DNA from: Sclerotiophoma versabilis
Taxonomy: Eukaryota; Ascomycota; Dothideomycetes; Pleosporales; Didymellaceae
Assembly: GCA_012274445.1 (NCBI GenBank)
Contig: JAAROD010000058.1
Span: forward strand, 1,178,001 to 1,242,000
DNA: 64,000 nucleotides
Direction of reading: 5' to 3'
Within the stretch, counting starts at the first letter, position 1, and each line of letters opens with the position of its first letter. Shown here piece after piece: positions 23,475 through 34,986 of this stretch. The notes beneath the pieces are model-generated. The model saw only the letters and a program-made list of their open reading frames with translations. It did no database searches and was not told the origin of the DNA. The translations under genes and the position numbers were made by a program.

Positions 23475-23746
23475 TCACGCAGCCGCGAGCGTGCCCATAG
23501 GCGGATATGTCTTGTCCTCTACGGTTACGCGCGGCGTACATGTGCACCATTCGTTTGCGGGGACGTGGTTCATTACGCCCGAGACGTGCTTGCCGCAGCC
23601 CCACCATGTGGTCTTGTCTGTGGGAGGAGCATTAGCTGAACTGTACTATACGTGGTGGAGTGGTGGTTGGTTGGCTGCGCAGGAGATAGCGGAGTTAGCC
23701 TTAGTAGAGACGTACTGCATGTGTCGCATGCTGCCTTTTTGCACAT
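23475..23746 (-). CDS. 57-residue Cys/Trp-rich fungal microprotein
   Basis: Two exons, 23746-23716 and 23617-23475, joined across a 98-bp intron (donor GTACGT, acceptor CACAG) encode 57 residues. Start: MCKKAACDTCNKTTWWGCG, followed by HVSGVMNHVP, WCTCTPRV and YPPMG near the end. Six cysteines, including CDTC and CTC, and a WWGCG core suggest a metal-bound or disulfide-stabilised mini-fold. I recognise the pattern (C..C.KTTWWGCG.H...VM..VP...WC.C.P) as a short protein widely conserved in ascomycetes, with no assigned function that I know of. The intron falls within the codon after CDTC. No signal peptide is seen. It lies between CND1 and a 1.2-kb non-coding stretch and is easily missed by gene finders because exon 1 is 31 bases. 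Confidence 0.8.
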
Positions 23747-24904
23747 GTTGGCGAGCTTTTTTTTCAACTCTGGCGGAGAGTTGGTGATTGCGCGGTGTTG
23801 CAAGGTGTATCGCGCAAGGATAAAAGGAAGGCTTGAGGCAGAGAACGTATAGTCGTGGGCCAAGTCAAGCCACTCGGATGCAGTCTTTTGTTATTCCAAG
23901 GTAATAATCGCCTGCCAGCGCAAACACCAAAGCCAGCAACAACAATCAAAGTCTGGTAGAAAAAGGTCTCCCGAAACCGAGCGGAGAGCGTACAATAATA
24001 ACCCACGTTTCATGCATAGTGTCCACCTCGAAGATATATATTAAACCCCTCCGTGTGCTCGCCGTCCCGAACGTAGAACGAAGGATTCGCAGTTTCGTGT
24101 TCGTAGGCCCATACAATCAGCAGTCGGCGATGTGGCAGTCGGCGACCACATCCGGAAGTATTTCAGCATCCAATCAGAGCCGCGCTGTGATCCCTGCTGC
24201 ACGCTGCGAACCCACACGCTTCCCCGAGGTCCCCTTAGCGGAGGCGTCAGAGGCCACTTGCCAATCCAGCCAGAGCGTGTGAATGCACGAGAATCCCGCG
24301 TGGAGACCGCTTGGCCGCGGGAATGGCGTGGTCAGGCTGTCACCGATGTCCTATTAATGCGATTTAGTGACGATAGGCTGCGATCAAGGCGCGCCTAAAG
24401 CTAGGTAAAGGGCCGTAAGGGCATTTGATGGCACAGATGGAAGCCCGTAATGAACTGTTAGAGGGTGCAGACATGGGTGCAGGGGTCTTGGTGCATTTCT
24501 GGTGCGTTCCTGCTACCAGAGGTGTGGGAGTGCCAAGCACGTGGATTTGGAATGGCCAGAGGCCCGGAGGCTGAAGGAAGAACCGGCATTCAGGCGTTTA
24601 TGATGCACATGCTGCGACATCCCCAGAAACCGTGTAAACGGCGATTATCTGAAGTGGCACGAGCCTCACTGTAGAATCGTATGATCATGACACAAGAAGT
24701 AGAAATTTTATGCTCTGTAGCCTGGAACGCACTCCTTCTAATCAAACAGAGTCTAACTCAGGACTTTTGAGGTGTGCCGAAACGCCTCCACTAGGAAATG
24801 CTAAAATGACCCCCGCTTGGCTGCAGGGCAATGCAGCTAAACACTTGCATCGCCGACTGAAAAGCCAGTGTGTGTGCGGCGAGCTGTGAGGTGACCTCAG
24901 ACGT
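23747..24904. other. Intergenic region between the microprotein and DBP3 genes
   Basis: About 1.16 kb with no recognisable gene. A short imperfect direct repeat (GTCGGCGA...GTCGGCGA) occurs near 24124-24146. Reading frames here lack family features. Confidence 0.4.
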
Positions 24905-26699
24905 CTAATCGAATGTAATCTTCGTCGCTGCCTTCATGTCACCAGTGTCCTTGTAGAACGCTCCATAGGCCTCATGACCCTTCTTCTTGACCGTAGTGCC
25001 AAACTTCATCAGCTCCTCCGGTACGGGTTGATTGGCTGCCTTGAGGACATTGATGAGACTGATTGCTGTTAGTGTATGTTCATGATCTGCATTAAGATGA
25101 AACCTACGATCCAGATAGGCCCTTATCGTGCTCGGTGAAGAGCGTAATCGCAAGACCGTCTTGCCCGGCACGACCCGTTCGACCAATTCGGTGTACGTAG
25201 TCTTCAGCTGTCAGGGGAAAGGTGACATTAATGACGACCTTCACAGCTGGGATGTCTAGACCACGGGCAGCCACGTCTGTGGCTACGAGCAGCGGAACCC
25301 TGCCCTCCTTGAAGGCTGCCAATGCAGCAGTGCGCTTGTCCTGGCTCAAGTCGCCATGAATGCCGCCGACCCTGAAGCCCGTTCTCTGGATGAACTGCTC
25401 AATACGCGTAGCCTCTTTCTTGTATAAACAGAAAACTAGAATACGGTCGTCCTTGTTTTTGCCAGACTGATATTGCCTGAGGAGCTGAAGCAGGCGCTGC
25501 TCCTTATCACGAGGATCAACAACCTCAACAACTTGCTTGATGCGGATATTGGCGCGAAGCTCGCCGGAAACATTGTCACCGATCGTGATCTTGACAGGCG
25601 AGACCATGAAGGTAGACGCTAGTTCACGGACCGAGGGAGGCCAAGTCGCCGTGAACATAAGTGTCTGCCGCTTCTTGGGACACTGTGTAATGATTTGACG
25701 GATGGGCTCCTCGAAACCCTTGTCGAGCATTCGATCAGCCTCGTCGAGCACTACATAGTCGGCATTGCTGAGGTTGCAAGTGCCTTCTCCAACGAGATCG
25801 TTGAGACGACCGGGTGTTGCTACGACAATAGAAGCAGTGCGGAGAGCCTCAATCTGGGGAGGCTTAGGCACACCTCCGTACACACACACGACCCCGAGTC
25901 CAGCAGGGCCAGCCAAAGTGACCAGCTGATCGTGGATCTGAACAGCCAACTCGCGAGTAGGCGAAACAATGACCGCCTTCACACCCTTGCGCTTGTTCTT
26001 TGGGAGAGACTGGATGTAGCGCACACAAGGTACACCAAACGCCAGCGTCTTTCCAGATCCCGTCTCAGCCACACCGATTGCGTCCCGTCCTGATAGCAGC
26101 GAGGGCCATACCGCTGCCTGGATAGGAGTTGGTGTTGTGAATTTGGCAAACGCCTCGTTCTTGATGGGCAGGTACTTGAAGTTTATTATTGGGCGCAACT
26201 TCTTGACAGGCTTCGGGTCATCGATTGTCACGGCGTGCTTGGTAAGGAAGGCGTCGATTTCAGACTGAGGAAGCTGCGACAGCTCCTTGTCTTCCTGGTA
26301 TGCGCCGTCCGTGGCGGGCTCGGGGCTCGTGGCTAACGATTCGACTCGAGAGGCGACTGTTGACGTTGCGACTGAGGTAGGCGCTGTTGTAGCCGCACTC
26401 GCTGCTTCCTTGGCCGCCTTCTTCTCTGCCTTGCGTGCAGCTTTCCTAGCTGCCTTTACCGCATCCTCATCTTCTGTCGCAGGAGCAGACTCGGTCTTCT
26501 TCGCTTTCTTGGCTTCCTTCGCTTCCTTCTTTGCCTTCTTCGCGGCCTTGCGCTCAGCCTCAGAAACCTCTACAGTGTCTCCATTCGTCTCGACTGCGTC
26601 TACAATGTCTCTCTTCTTAGACTTCTCAGACTTGTCTTTCTTGCTCTTCTTTCTGGACAGCTCGGCATCGCCGACCTCAGAAATAGATCGCTTCCCCAT
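24905..26699 (-). CDS. DBP3: DEAD-box ATP-dependent RNA helicase DBP3
   Basis: Two exons, 26699-25108 and 25058-24905, with a 49-bp intron give 581 residues. The first about 165 residues are Lys/Ala/Glu-rich (KKAKKEAKEAKK repeats), a nucleolar-type tail. The helicase core follows: Q-motif TPTPIQAAVWP, Walker A AETGSGKT, PTRELA, TPGRL, DEADRMLD (DEAD box), TATWP in place of SAT, and HRIGRTGRAG. The TAT form of motif III and the C-terminal KKKGHEAYGAFYKD are characteristic of Dbp3. In yeast it acts in the nucleolus on 35S pre-rRNA processing and 60S assembly. The intron lies near the 3' end between GLSGS and LINVLK. Confidence 0.92.
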
Positions 26700-27043
26700 A
26701 TTGCATATGCTGTGGATCCGGTCAATGGCTGGTAGTGAGTGATGAGGGAAAATTCACTTTTTAATCGATAACACTCGAAGCTAGCATCAAATTGGGAAAA
26801 GCGCGCAATTGGACCCTGGATTTCCAGCTGCATTCTTCCGGTTTGTCGCTTTGGTCAAAGTGAATGCATTTGACATTGAATCTCGACTCACTCCTGGTCT
26901 CGAATCTGAAATTGACCCGGCAACGTTCAGTCAAAGTCCTGTTCCGACGCCAAGATCACGTGCAATCTCACTTCATTACCTCCAATTGACGCCATGATCA
27001 AGTCCATCACAACAGCTTCAACGACAGAACACTACCAGTGACT
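26700..27043. promoter_or_regulatory. Divergent DBP3/TFIIIC promoter
   Basis: 344 bp between two divergent genes. At 26739-26757 the sequence GTGATGAGGGAAAATTCAC contains a GATGAG core (PAC-like) directly joined to AAAATT (RRPE-like), motifs that mark ribosome-biogenesis promoters in yeasts. The match is partial. Confidence 0.35.
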
Positions 27044-29448
27044 ATGGCGGACGTGACAGAGCTTAGGTGTTGGCCGTCATGTGTTGAAGCGCTTGACTGG
27101 TCGCAGGACAACATCATTGCATTAGCTTCCGACGAGCGTATCGAACTGCTGGTGAGCTTATAATACAATAATGTGATTGATTACTTCTAACAGTATATCA
27201 GTTTCCAAACACAGTATCTTACGAGCGAGACAACGATGTTCCACAGTGGCAGCATGTTCCACTTCAGGTGCCCTGGTTTTCCAATGACGAGTTGCCAGTC
27301 AAGGATCCTGCGCCGTTGTCGAACTTCTCAGTTGGCGAAGAGATATCGCCGAGTGTGCCAATTGCGATAGCCTGGTCGCCGCCAGGTCTTGCTAAGTATC
27401 GGAGGTGTGCTCTCGCAGTGCTCACTTCGAATTTGGTGCTCTCAGTCTGGTCAGCTGAAGGCAAGCTCCAAGAAGAGTCGAGCTGGAACAGAAGGCTTCT
27501 CATCAACCATGCGCTCACTGTCTACTTCTCCAAAAGCGAGACCGAGCAGTCCAGTCATGTCTCCTCTAGTTTCGAGGAACAGTTGCGGCTCAGAACTCGT
27601 ATCCGATCGTTTACATGGGCACCGGCCTTACCTAGCACAACCAACACAATGGGAACACAGACATCGTACAGTCGGCAGTACCTTGTTGTAGCAAATGATG
27701 ACAATCAACTCGTGTTCTTGGCTGTGGATTCGCCCATGTCCACTCTCGGTTCGTCACAAAGCTGGAAAGCAAATGTGTTGGCTCACATGTCACTTGAACC
27801 TGAAGAGGAGAGCACGTTTGAAGACCCGTTGTTCTTCGACGATTTGATGAAGCAGCAGAAATTCATCTCGCATGTGGCTTGGAGCCCTTGGGTCTTGCAA
27901 GGCGATCGCCATCGGTCTGTCATCGTCTATGCGACCAACGAAGAGGTCAAAGGACGACTGGTCAGTTGTACAAACGAACACATTAGGTTGGAAGCCGAAG
28001 TCACATATTCTGGAATAAGTCTGCGGTACAGTGGTCCTGCGTCCTGGTGTCCAAAGGTCTTCAATGAGGATCAGCTCACACTGGCGCTGTTTACGAACTC
28101 AGGTCTAGTCTGCTTGACTATCTCGGGGAACGATGCATCGATCATACACAGAACCGAGCACGATCTCGACAGTCGTTGGGATCAGGTTTCAGGTACAGTC
28201 TGGGACTACGAGAAACATCCCTCACCTCGTTTGCACTTCAGCTCGTTGCTATCAACTGTACAATCTCCGACAGCCGTATTGGAAAAGTCATCCAACGGCT
28301 TGGAGAGCGTCAAAGTCCCGAACTGGAAGGAGAAGATCGAAAACAGCATGGTTCTATTCAGCGTTAAGAACGATCTGAAGGGACACAGTAAGACAAAAGT
28401 GTGGGGTCTCACACCCTCTCCGCTGGGAGACTTTATCGCTGCGTGCAACAGCCTGCACCCCTCAGACTCAATCGAGTATGGCCCACCAGCAGATCGGCGC
28501 GGAACCGTTGCACTGAGCACCCTGCAACAGTATAGCAAGATTCGCGAGAGCTTTCCACCTCGAAACACGACCGCAGAAGGTGTCCTTTTCACGCTAAAGA
28601 AGCTGGTGGAAAACACTGTTGAGGATGCTGATCAGATGCCTGCCTTTGCCGAGGAGGCTGTCGGCAAGCTGTTGCTGGCCTATAAACCAATCACCGGCTC
28701 TGGTGATGATACTCTTGCAGCTGCAACGAACGGCCTGGAAGAGCTCGTCAGAACATTCAAAATCCATGCATTTTTTGACGAGAATACACTAAAGGATCGT
28801 TATGGCATACTGGTGTCTCAGGCTTGCAAGGACAAATCCTCAAACGAGCTTGCAAGGACGCTCATCTCCTACCGTCTCGCTACAATGCTGCTGAAGCTGG
28901 ATTCAGCTTTATCACAAACGCCGTTCAGCAGAGAAGTTCTATTACATCACAAGCAACTGATTGCCCTGATTGATGGTCTCTTTCTCTCTGAGGATGTGGA
29001 AACCGAGATTATGGGAGGACACGGGCTCGAGGATTCAGGTCCCAAACCCGATGGTGCTGCGATGGACACAAATCTTACTCGAGCGAATACAACGTCAAGC
29101 TCGACTGCCCAAGCACCATCTATGTATAGGTCGATGCCTGGTACTGCAGTCACTGTGACCGATCAGTGTGACTTCTGCTCTGCACCAATCCCGTTCACCG
29201 ATCTGAACGCCGCCACGTGCACCAATGGCCATCAATTTCCGCGCTGTGGTATTAGCTTATTAGCAATACAGGCGCCGGGTATCACCAAATACTGTGGTAT
29301 CTGCAGTACCCCATTCTTGAGCGAAGAGTTTGTGCGGGCGCAGGAAGCTGGGGAAGAGGTAGATGCAGAGCCTCCGGTGACACTTGCAAGAGTGCTATTC
29401 CAGGCTTGCGATGTATGCGTCTTCTGTGGCGGGAAGTTTGTCGGATAA
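27044..29448 (+). CDS. sfc9: TFIIIC subunit with C-terminal TFIIIC zinc finger (Sfc9/TFIIIC90-like)
   Basis: Two exons, 27044-27151 and 27202-29448, with a 50-bp intron; 784 residues. The N-terminal half looks like a WD-type propeller (MADVTELRCWPSCVEALDWS, IAIAWSPPGLAKY, FISHVAWSPWV), matching the TFIIIC delta/90-kDa N-terminal domain. The C-terminus (about residues 690-784) has eight or more cysteines in pairs: CDFCSAPIPF, CTNGHQFPRC, YCGICSTPF and CDVCVFCGGKF, the TFIIIC zinc-finger pattern. TFIIIC binds A/B boxes of tRNA genes and recruits TFIIIB and Pol III in the nucleus. The second of two nearby acceptors (27201, not 27193) was chosen because it joins IELL to FPNTVSYER in frame. Confidence 0.85.
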
Positions 29449-29962
29449 GGGAAGTGAATATTTCTTGTATGATTTGAAGGGATATTATATCACAGCCGTG
29501 GAGTTGCCAGGGACGTCACATGGTTAAGATAGTATTATGTGTTTTCAAAAAATGATTACAATCGTTTCGGCGTTCCGGTTGGTGATCAAGACTGGCATCC
29601 TGTCGCTCGCAAGATCCATCGCTAAGACGCCTTGAGATGCTGGCCTCGACGCTGTGTGTTCGAATCTTGTAGACTAATTTCGTAGAGAACTTCACAAAGA
29701 CGCCTGATAGGTTTTTCGAGTCACTCTCCAAGTATAGTGTTCTATTGTTGAACGAGGTTGGCGGTGCTCGGGCGAAGTGGAGCACATGCAAGGGCAGGGT
29801 AGGGTCACGTGCACGTCGCGCATTCGAAAGCGGTAAGGGCCGCCAAGGAATCCGCTAATAGCGCAAGCCCGCCCACAACTCTCGAAATTCGCACGCTTCG
29901 CAGTTCCATCGTCGTTACTAACCCACAGCTCCCCGACAACATCACGAGCAAAATCAGTCAAG
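29449..29962. promoter_or_regulatory. Intergenic region and RPL18 promoter
   Basis: 514 bp. A palindromic E-box CACGTG at 29806-29811 lies about 150 bp upstream of the RPL18 ATG; Cbf1-type bHLH factors bind this core. A GTTCGAATC string near 29660 is not enough to call a tRNA. Confidence 0.4.
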
Positions 29963-30701
29963 ATGGGAATTGATCTCGACCGCCACCATGTTCGAGACGG
30001 GCACCGCAGTATGTGAACCCCCGTCGAGTCGGCGCAGCAATGCGCTGGCGAAGCTGTCCTCTGGACGCAAACATGAAATTTCGCGAGAGCGAAGGTTGAC
30101 GAGTATACAGAGGTCCCTAAGTCGACCAACCCCTACGTTAAGCTGTTGGTTCGTCTGTACAAGTTCCTTGCCCGTAAGTACCACTCCCGAAGAGAAGAGC
30201 GCGCACGCAAGTTAGAATTGGAGGGCTGACAGCGACCCAGGCCGTACCGATGCGCCCTTCAACAAGGTTGTCCTCCGCCGTCTCATGATGTCCAAGATCA
30301 ACCGTCCCCCTGTCTCTCTCTCCAAGATCGTCGCTACCGCCGCCAACAAGGCCAACGCGAAGAACAACGAGGGCAAGACCATCGTCATCGTCGGCACCGT
30401 CACCGACGACAACCGCCTCCTTGAGCTCCCCAAGCTCTCCGTCGCTGCCATGCGCTTCACCGCCTCGGCCCGCGCCCGCATTGAGAAGGCTGGTGGTGAG
30501 GCTCTCACCATCGACGAGGTTGCCACCCGTTTCCCCACTGGTGCCAACACCGTCCTCCTCCGTGGACCCAAGAACTCCCGTGAGGCCGTCAAGCACTTCG
30601 GCTTCGGTCCTCACTCCAACAAGAAGCCCTACGTCGAGTCCAAGGGCCGCAAGTTCGAGCGCGCTCGTGGCCGCAGAAGGTCCAGGGGTTTCAAGGTCTA
30701 A
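29963..30701 (+). CDS. RPL18: 60S ribosomal protein L18 (eL18)
   Basis: Three exons, 29963-30008, 30111-30173 and 30241-30701, encode 189 residues. The splices produce MGIDLDRHHVRDGHRK-VPKSTNPYVKLLVRLYKFLA-RRTDAPFNK, the conserved eL18 N-terminus. Then come VVLRRLMMSKINRPPVSLSK, TDDNRLLELPKLSVAAMRFT and the Arg-rich end RARGRRRSRGFKV. Introns are 102 and 67 bp, both near the 5' end as is usual for fungal ribosomal protein genes. The third exon shows strong third-position C preference, a sign of high expression. It is a structural component of the cytosolic large ribosomal subunit. Confidence 0.95.
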
Positions 30702-31250
30702 GCGATTGCTTGAGCTTGAGCTTGAGGTGGAACGATTTCTCTGGGTTGCTGGCGTGGTCACGGTCATGGGAACTGATTTACGAAGCGTGCATCATGGCTG
30801 GTACGAGCCCTTGGCTGGTTCACAAAAAGATACTCAATGTCCGTATATGCAATGGACGCACACCAATGAGCACTCGAGGCTCATGGTTTTCTCTCATGAA
30901 TTTATACCCATTACAGTGAATGCATGACGATCGCTTTTGCGAAGAAAATCTTAACAGTGCTTGCATATACTGTGTGCTATCATCAATTTCACGACATCTA
31001 CTTGACGTCCTGGAGGCACTCAATGCGGGATCGGAAGCCCTCGTTTGCATAGAAAATACTGCGTACTCTTTGACCAATTGCAAGATCGTCGTTTTCGTTG
31101 AAAGACCCGTGAACTAAATTTTCTCGAGCACCCCACATTGAACCAGCCCTGCGCTCCGACCCTACCCCGATTCTCGTACTTGCCTAAAGCAGTCATATCA
31201 ACTTGAGTACCTTCACGACTCATCATCACAACCCAGAACCGCAATTTGCA
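30702..31250. other. Intergenic region between RPL18 and ADE2
   Basis: 549 bp containing the RPL18 3' end and ADE2 promoter. No further gene seen. Confidence 0.4.
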
Positions 31251-32954
31251 ATGGCTGACAACCGCAAGGTCGGTGTGCTTGGAGGTGGCCAGCTTGGACG
31301 CATGCTCATCGAGGCCGCCAACAGACTCAACATTCAAGTGAACGTCCTGGACACCGCCAACTCCCCAGCAAAGCAGATATCCGCACATGATGGCCACATT
31401 GAGGGGTCCTTCAAGGACGCCGCCAAGGTCAAAGAGCTAGCGCAAAAGTGCGACGTAGTCACCGTCGAAATTGAGCACGTTGATACACACATGCTCGAGG
31501 AAGTAGCGGGGCAAGTCACCGTTGAGCCTAGCTGGAAAACATTGCGCACCATCAAGGACAAGTACGCACAGAAACAACACCTGAAGCAGTACGGAGTCGA
31601 TGTTGCCGAAAGCATTGACTTGGAGGGGAAAGGACCCGAAAGCTTGAACGAGGTTGGAGTTCAATACGGGTACCCCTACATGCTCAAGAGCAAGACGGAA
31701 GCGTATGATGGCAAGGGTAACTTTGTAGTCAAGAGCGAGGGAGATATTGACGCAGCTATCAAGGCACTAGGTGGACGCCCCTTGTATGCTGAGAAGTGGG
31801 CCGATTTTAGCATGGAATTGGCTGTCATGGTCGTCAAAACCAAGGATGGCGTCCTGTCCTTTCCTACTGTCGAAACAGTCCATGAGGACAGCATCTGCAA
31901 ACTTACCTACACCCCCCCTCGCAACGTCTCCTCGACAACCTCACAGCGTGCTCAAGACCTTGCCAAGAAGGCTATAGCTGCATTCGAAGGCAAGGGCGTC
32001 TTTGGGGTTGAGATGTTCCTACTCAAGGACGACTCCCTCCTGATCAACGAGATCGCACCCCGCCCACATAACTCAGGCCATTACACCATCGAAGCCTGTC
32101 CCATCTCTCAGTATGATGCCCACTTACGCGCCATCCTGGACATTCCCATCAAGCCCTACCAACTCCGCCTCAAGGAGCCAGCCATCATGCTCAACATTCT
32201 AGGCGCGGCAACGCCAGACTCCGACAAGAAGGTTGCTCAGTATGCGCTCGAGAACTCGGACGCATCGATCCATCTGTACGGCAAAGGCGACTCTCGACCT
32301 GGCCGCAAGATGGGCCACCTGACCATCACACGACCTACACTGCGCTCAGCAGAGCAAGCCATCCAGCCACTCATCGACTTCGTCGACTCGCAAAAGGGCA
32401 AAGCCCTCGGCCCGCGCACCTCAGACCTGGCGCCCGCACCCCTCGTCGCCGTAATAATGGGCTCGGACTCCGATCTGCCCGTGCTAAAAGCCGGCCTGCA
32501 AATCCTCGAGAAGCTGCAAATCCCCTTCACAACGCGCATCACCTCGGCGCATCGCACGCCGGACTGGCTGCGCACCTTCTCCAAGAACGCAGTCGAGACT
32601 TCTGTCCGCGTCATCATCGGTGCGGCAGGTGGCGCTGCCCATCTGCCCGGCATGTGCGCGTCCTGGACCACGTTGCCTGTCATCGGCCTCCCCGTCAAGG
32701 CGACGCACATGGACGGTTGGGACAGTCTGGTAAGCATGACGCAGATGCCGCGTGGCGAGCCGGTGGCTACGGTGGGCATCAACAACAGCACGAATGCTGC
32801 GTTGTTGGCGGTGAGGATCTTGGGGGCAAGTGATGAGGTGGTGAGGGAGAGGCTGAGGGTGTGGATGGAGGGAAACGAGAAGGAAGTTATGCGAAAGGAC
32901 GGCGATTTGCTGGAGAAGGGGTGGGAGCAGTATCTTACAAGCATGGGTAAATAG
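31251..32954 (+). CDS. ADE2: Phosphoribosylaminoimidazole carboxylase (AIR carboxylase, PurK-PurE fusion)
   Basis: A single exon of 567 residues, the normal size for fungal Ade2. The N-terminal ATP-grasp PurK-like part (about 1-390) opens with VGVLGGGQLGRML and contains KSKTEAYDGKGNFVV, FGVEMFLLKD and NEIAPRPHNSGHYT. The C-terminal PurE-like part (about 400-567) has VAVIMGSDSDLPVLK, TSAHRTP and GAAGGAAHLPGM. The enzyme converts AIR to CAIR in de novo purine synthesis, in the cytosol. Its loss gives red pigment in yeasts. The ATG at 31251 is preferred over the upstream in-frame 31203 because MADNRKVGVLGGG is the conserved start. Confidence 0.96.
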   Translation: MADNRKVGVLGGGQLGRMLIEAANRLNIQVNVLDTANSPAKQISAHDGHIEGSFKDAAKVKELAQKCDVVTVEIEHVDTHMLEEVAGQVTVEPSWKTLRTIKDKYAQKQHLKQYGVDVAESIDLEGKGPESLNEVGVQYGYPYMLKSKTEAYDGKGNFVVKSEGDIDAAIKALGGRPLYAEKWADFSMELAVMVVKTKDGVLSFPTVETVHEDSICKLTYTPPRNVSSTTSQRAQDLAKKAIAAFEGKGVFGVEMFLLKDDSLLINEIAPRPHNSGHYTIEACPISQYDAHLRAILDIPIKPYQLRLKEPAIMLNILGAATPDSDKKVAQYALENSDASIHLYGKGDSRPGRKMGHLTITRPTLRSAEQAIQPLIDFVDSQKGKALGPRTSDLAPAPLVAVIMGSDSDLPVLKAGLQILEKLQIPFTTRITSAHRTPDWLRTFSKNAVETSVRVIIGAAGGAAHLPGMCASWTTLPVIGLPVKATHMDGWDSLVSMTQMPRGEPVATVGINNSTNAALLAVRILGASDEVVRERLRVWMEGNEKEVMRKDGDLLEKGWEQYLTSMGK

Positions 32955-33561
32955 ATAGGTGGTCTGGAGGCAGTCGACGGAGTGCGGAGGCTGCTGTATA
33001 GTGCGTGGAAAGCCTCAAGGCTACGGATCTTTTCAATAGACTATCAAACGTTTAGCTGATATGGAGCAAAGTTTGTGAGCTATTCAAGGCATTCGCAGAA
33101 TCGACCAAACACTCCAACAAACTTGGCTTCGATTAGAGACAGACTCAAATGATCCAGGGAGAACCAGGCTGCGTCATCACGTACATACATTGCATACAGA
33201 GATGGTAAGCGTGTCTTCACAGTCCATTACCATTAAGCAGCTAAAAGTATATACCTGATCCAACCCCTCACAGGTAAGGTACTGTGAAGTCTATGTATAT
33301 ACGGCATATCATTCTCATTGGTCCACCCTCATTGCTCCCTGACATGCGTTTGAACTCGAAAATGTAAACCGGAGAAAAGGGAAGAAAGTCGGAAATCGCT
33401 GCCTCATACACCGAGCCCACAAGAGCTCGCTTGTCTATGCTTTCAAACACCAAAGCCCAATTCGTTCCAAAGCCACTCCTAAATAGGATACAAAAACATG
33501 CAAGAAGTAAAATCAGATGCGGCGCCCATAACCTGAACAACCACTTTTGGGTGCTTGACGC
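32955..33561. other. Convergent 3' intergenic region
   Basis: 607 bp between ADE2 and the transporter gene, both ending here. Nothing recognised. Confidence 0.4.
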
Positions 33562-34986
33562 TTACGCGCCCTTCTCGCCAAGGACATGGCCGATGCCGCT
33601 CTGGACACCGTTGTAGAGCTTGCCTGTCTGATCAGGGGCATAGCGGGGACCGAGACTGCCCAGGATGAAGAACATCGACACGATGACGCCACCAAAGACA
33701 ATCAGCTTGCGGAGCGCTGGGCGTGTCTGACCAAGCTCTGCCCATTTCATATTGCCTGCGCTGAGAGCCTCCTTCAACTTCTCACCACCAAGCTTGTAGT
33801 AAATAAGACCACCAAGCGCAATGCTGTAACCGAAAGCCTGGAGCAGTGTGACGGGGTCGCGGAAGAGGAACATGGATGCGAGAACGAGGAGGATGTCCTT
33901 CAGCACACCGGAGAGAGTGAGGACAAGGGACGAGGTCTTGCCAATCTGCACTTTTGTTAGCTTGTGAAGATGGGGAGCCTTGTCAAACGTACCAGGAAGA
34001 CAACGGAGACGTTGAGAAGGAAGGCGACACTGGCGTTCGCGAGGAGGGTAAGACCACCAACGCGGTTGATGTCGCTCATTGTGAGGGTGGGCAGCTCAGT
34101 GAAGAGCAGCACCATGAAGTTCATGACGGCGCAGGCAGGAGCGTAGTAGTAGAGCGAGACCAGAGGGTCCATCTTGAACTCCTTGGAGCTGAGGATGCGC
34201 TCGACCATGACCAGACGGGTAGCCTCAAAGACGATACCGGCGACCTGGAAGAGGAAGCCGACCATGACGAACTGAAGCTCGCCGAACGAGGCAATAACGA
34301 CACCGAGGACGATGAAGGAGACGTTGCCAAGGACCTTGAGGTTCACAGGCGCGATTCCCATGCCCCAGGTTGCGAGCAAAACAGCGACAGGCGTAGTAGC
34401 CTGTCCGGATTAGCTTGTGGAGACAGTTTGTCGGACGGGGGCTGGACGCACCTTGAGCATCTGGATGAAAGCAACACTCAGGTACAGGTATGCCTGGTTA
34501 CCGCAGATCAAACTCAGACTGAAGAAGAGGCCGATTGGCACGATGGCCCGCAGGTAGACTTTGCCGGTCATGGGCACCTTCTTTCGCGAGTCGAGGATGG
34601 TGGTGAAGCGGGCAAGGATCTGGGTCATGACGGTCGCGAAGACCAAATGCCATGTTGTGAGGAAGATGGGGAAGTCTGGCAAGGTGTGTTAGGTGGTGTG
34701 GAGAGGGTGCGGACAGGTGTGACGTACGGAACTTTGCCGTGTCCAGAATGTACTTGTTGAAGACGATTGTGCTCGAACTGAGGGTGATCCAGGTCCTGCG
34801 CGGGGTCAGCAAGTGCTCTCAGAGCTGCAGAAGCGCTCCCACATACGCAACGTAGACGGCAGGGTGAAAGGAGGCGGGCGCATTTGGCTTGGGCGTGGGG
34901 GCCTCCGGGTTCACGGTGGGCAGGACGGGCAGGGCGGTGTCGCGGGCTGCGTCGACCGAGGAGCGGGCCTTCTCGTCTTGAGACAT
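33562..34986 (-). CDS. glfB: Nucleotide-sugar/triose-phosphate-type transporter, GlfB-like
   Basis: Five exons (34986-34847, 34795-34728, 34675-34452, 34400-33993, 33945-33562) with introns of 47-52 bp encode 407 residues. The hydrophilic N-terminus (MSQDEKARSS...) is followed by about ten hydrophobic segments. Motifs: TWITLSSSTIVFNK, FPIFLTTWHL, SLSLICGNQAYLYLSVAFIQMLKATTPVAVL, FEATRLVMVERIL and IGKTSSLVLTLSGVLKDILLV, all typical of the DUF250/TPT branch of drug/metabolite transporters in the Golgi. It is divergently placed 1.7 kb from UDP-galactopyranose mutase. In Aspergillus fumigatus the Golgi UDP-galactofuranose transporter glfB neighbours glfA (the mutase gene), so a UDP-Galf transporter is the favoured reading. 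The family is large in fungi and the substrate cannot be read from sequence alone. Confidence 0.85.

Noticed and set aside
29590..29700. Possible tRNA (B-box-like GTTCGAATC near 29660)
   Set aside because: No matching A box, acceptor stem or anticodon arm could be folded by eye around it.
33954..34760. 268-residue forward frame, acidic and Gly-rich
   Set aside because: Antisense of the GlfB-like transporter exons and it runs across their introns.
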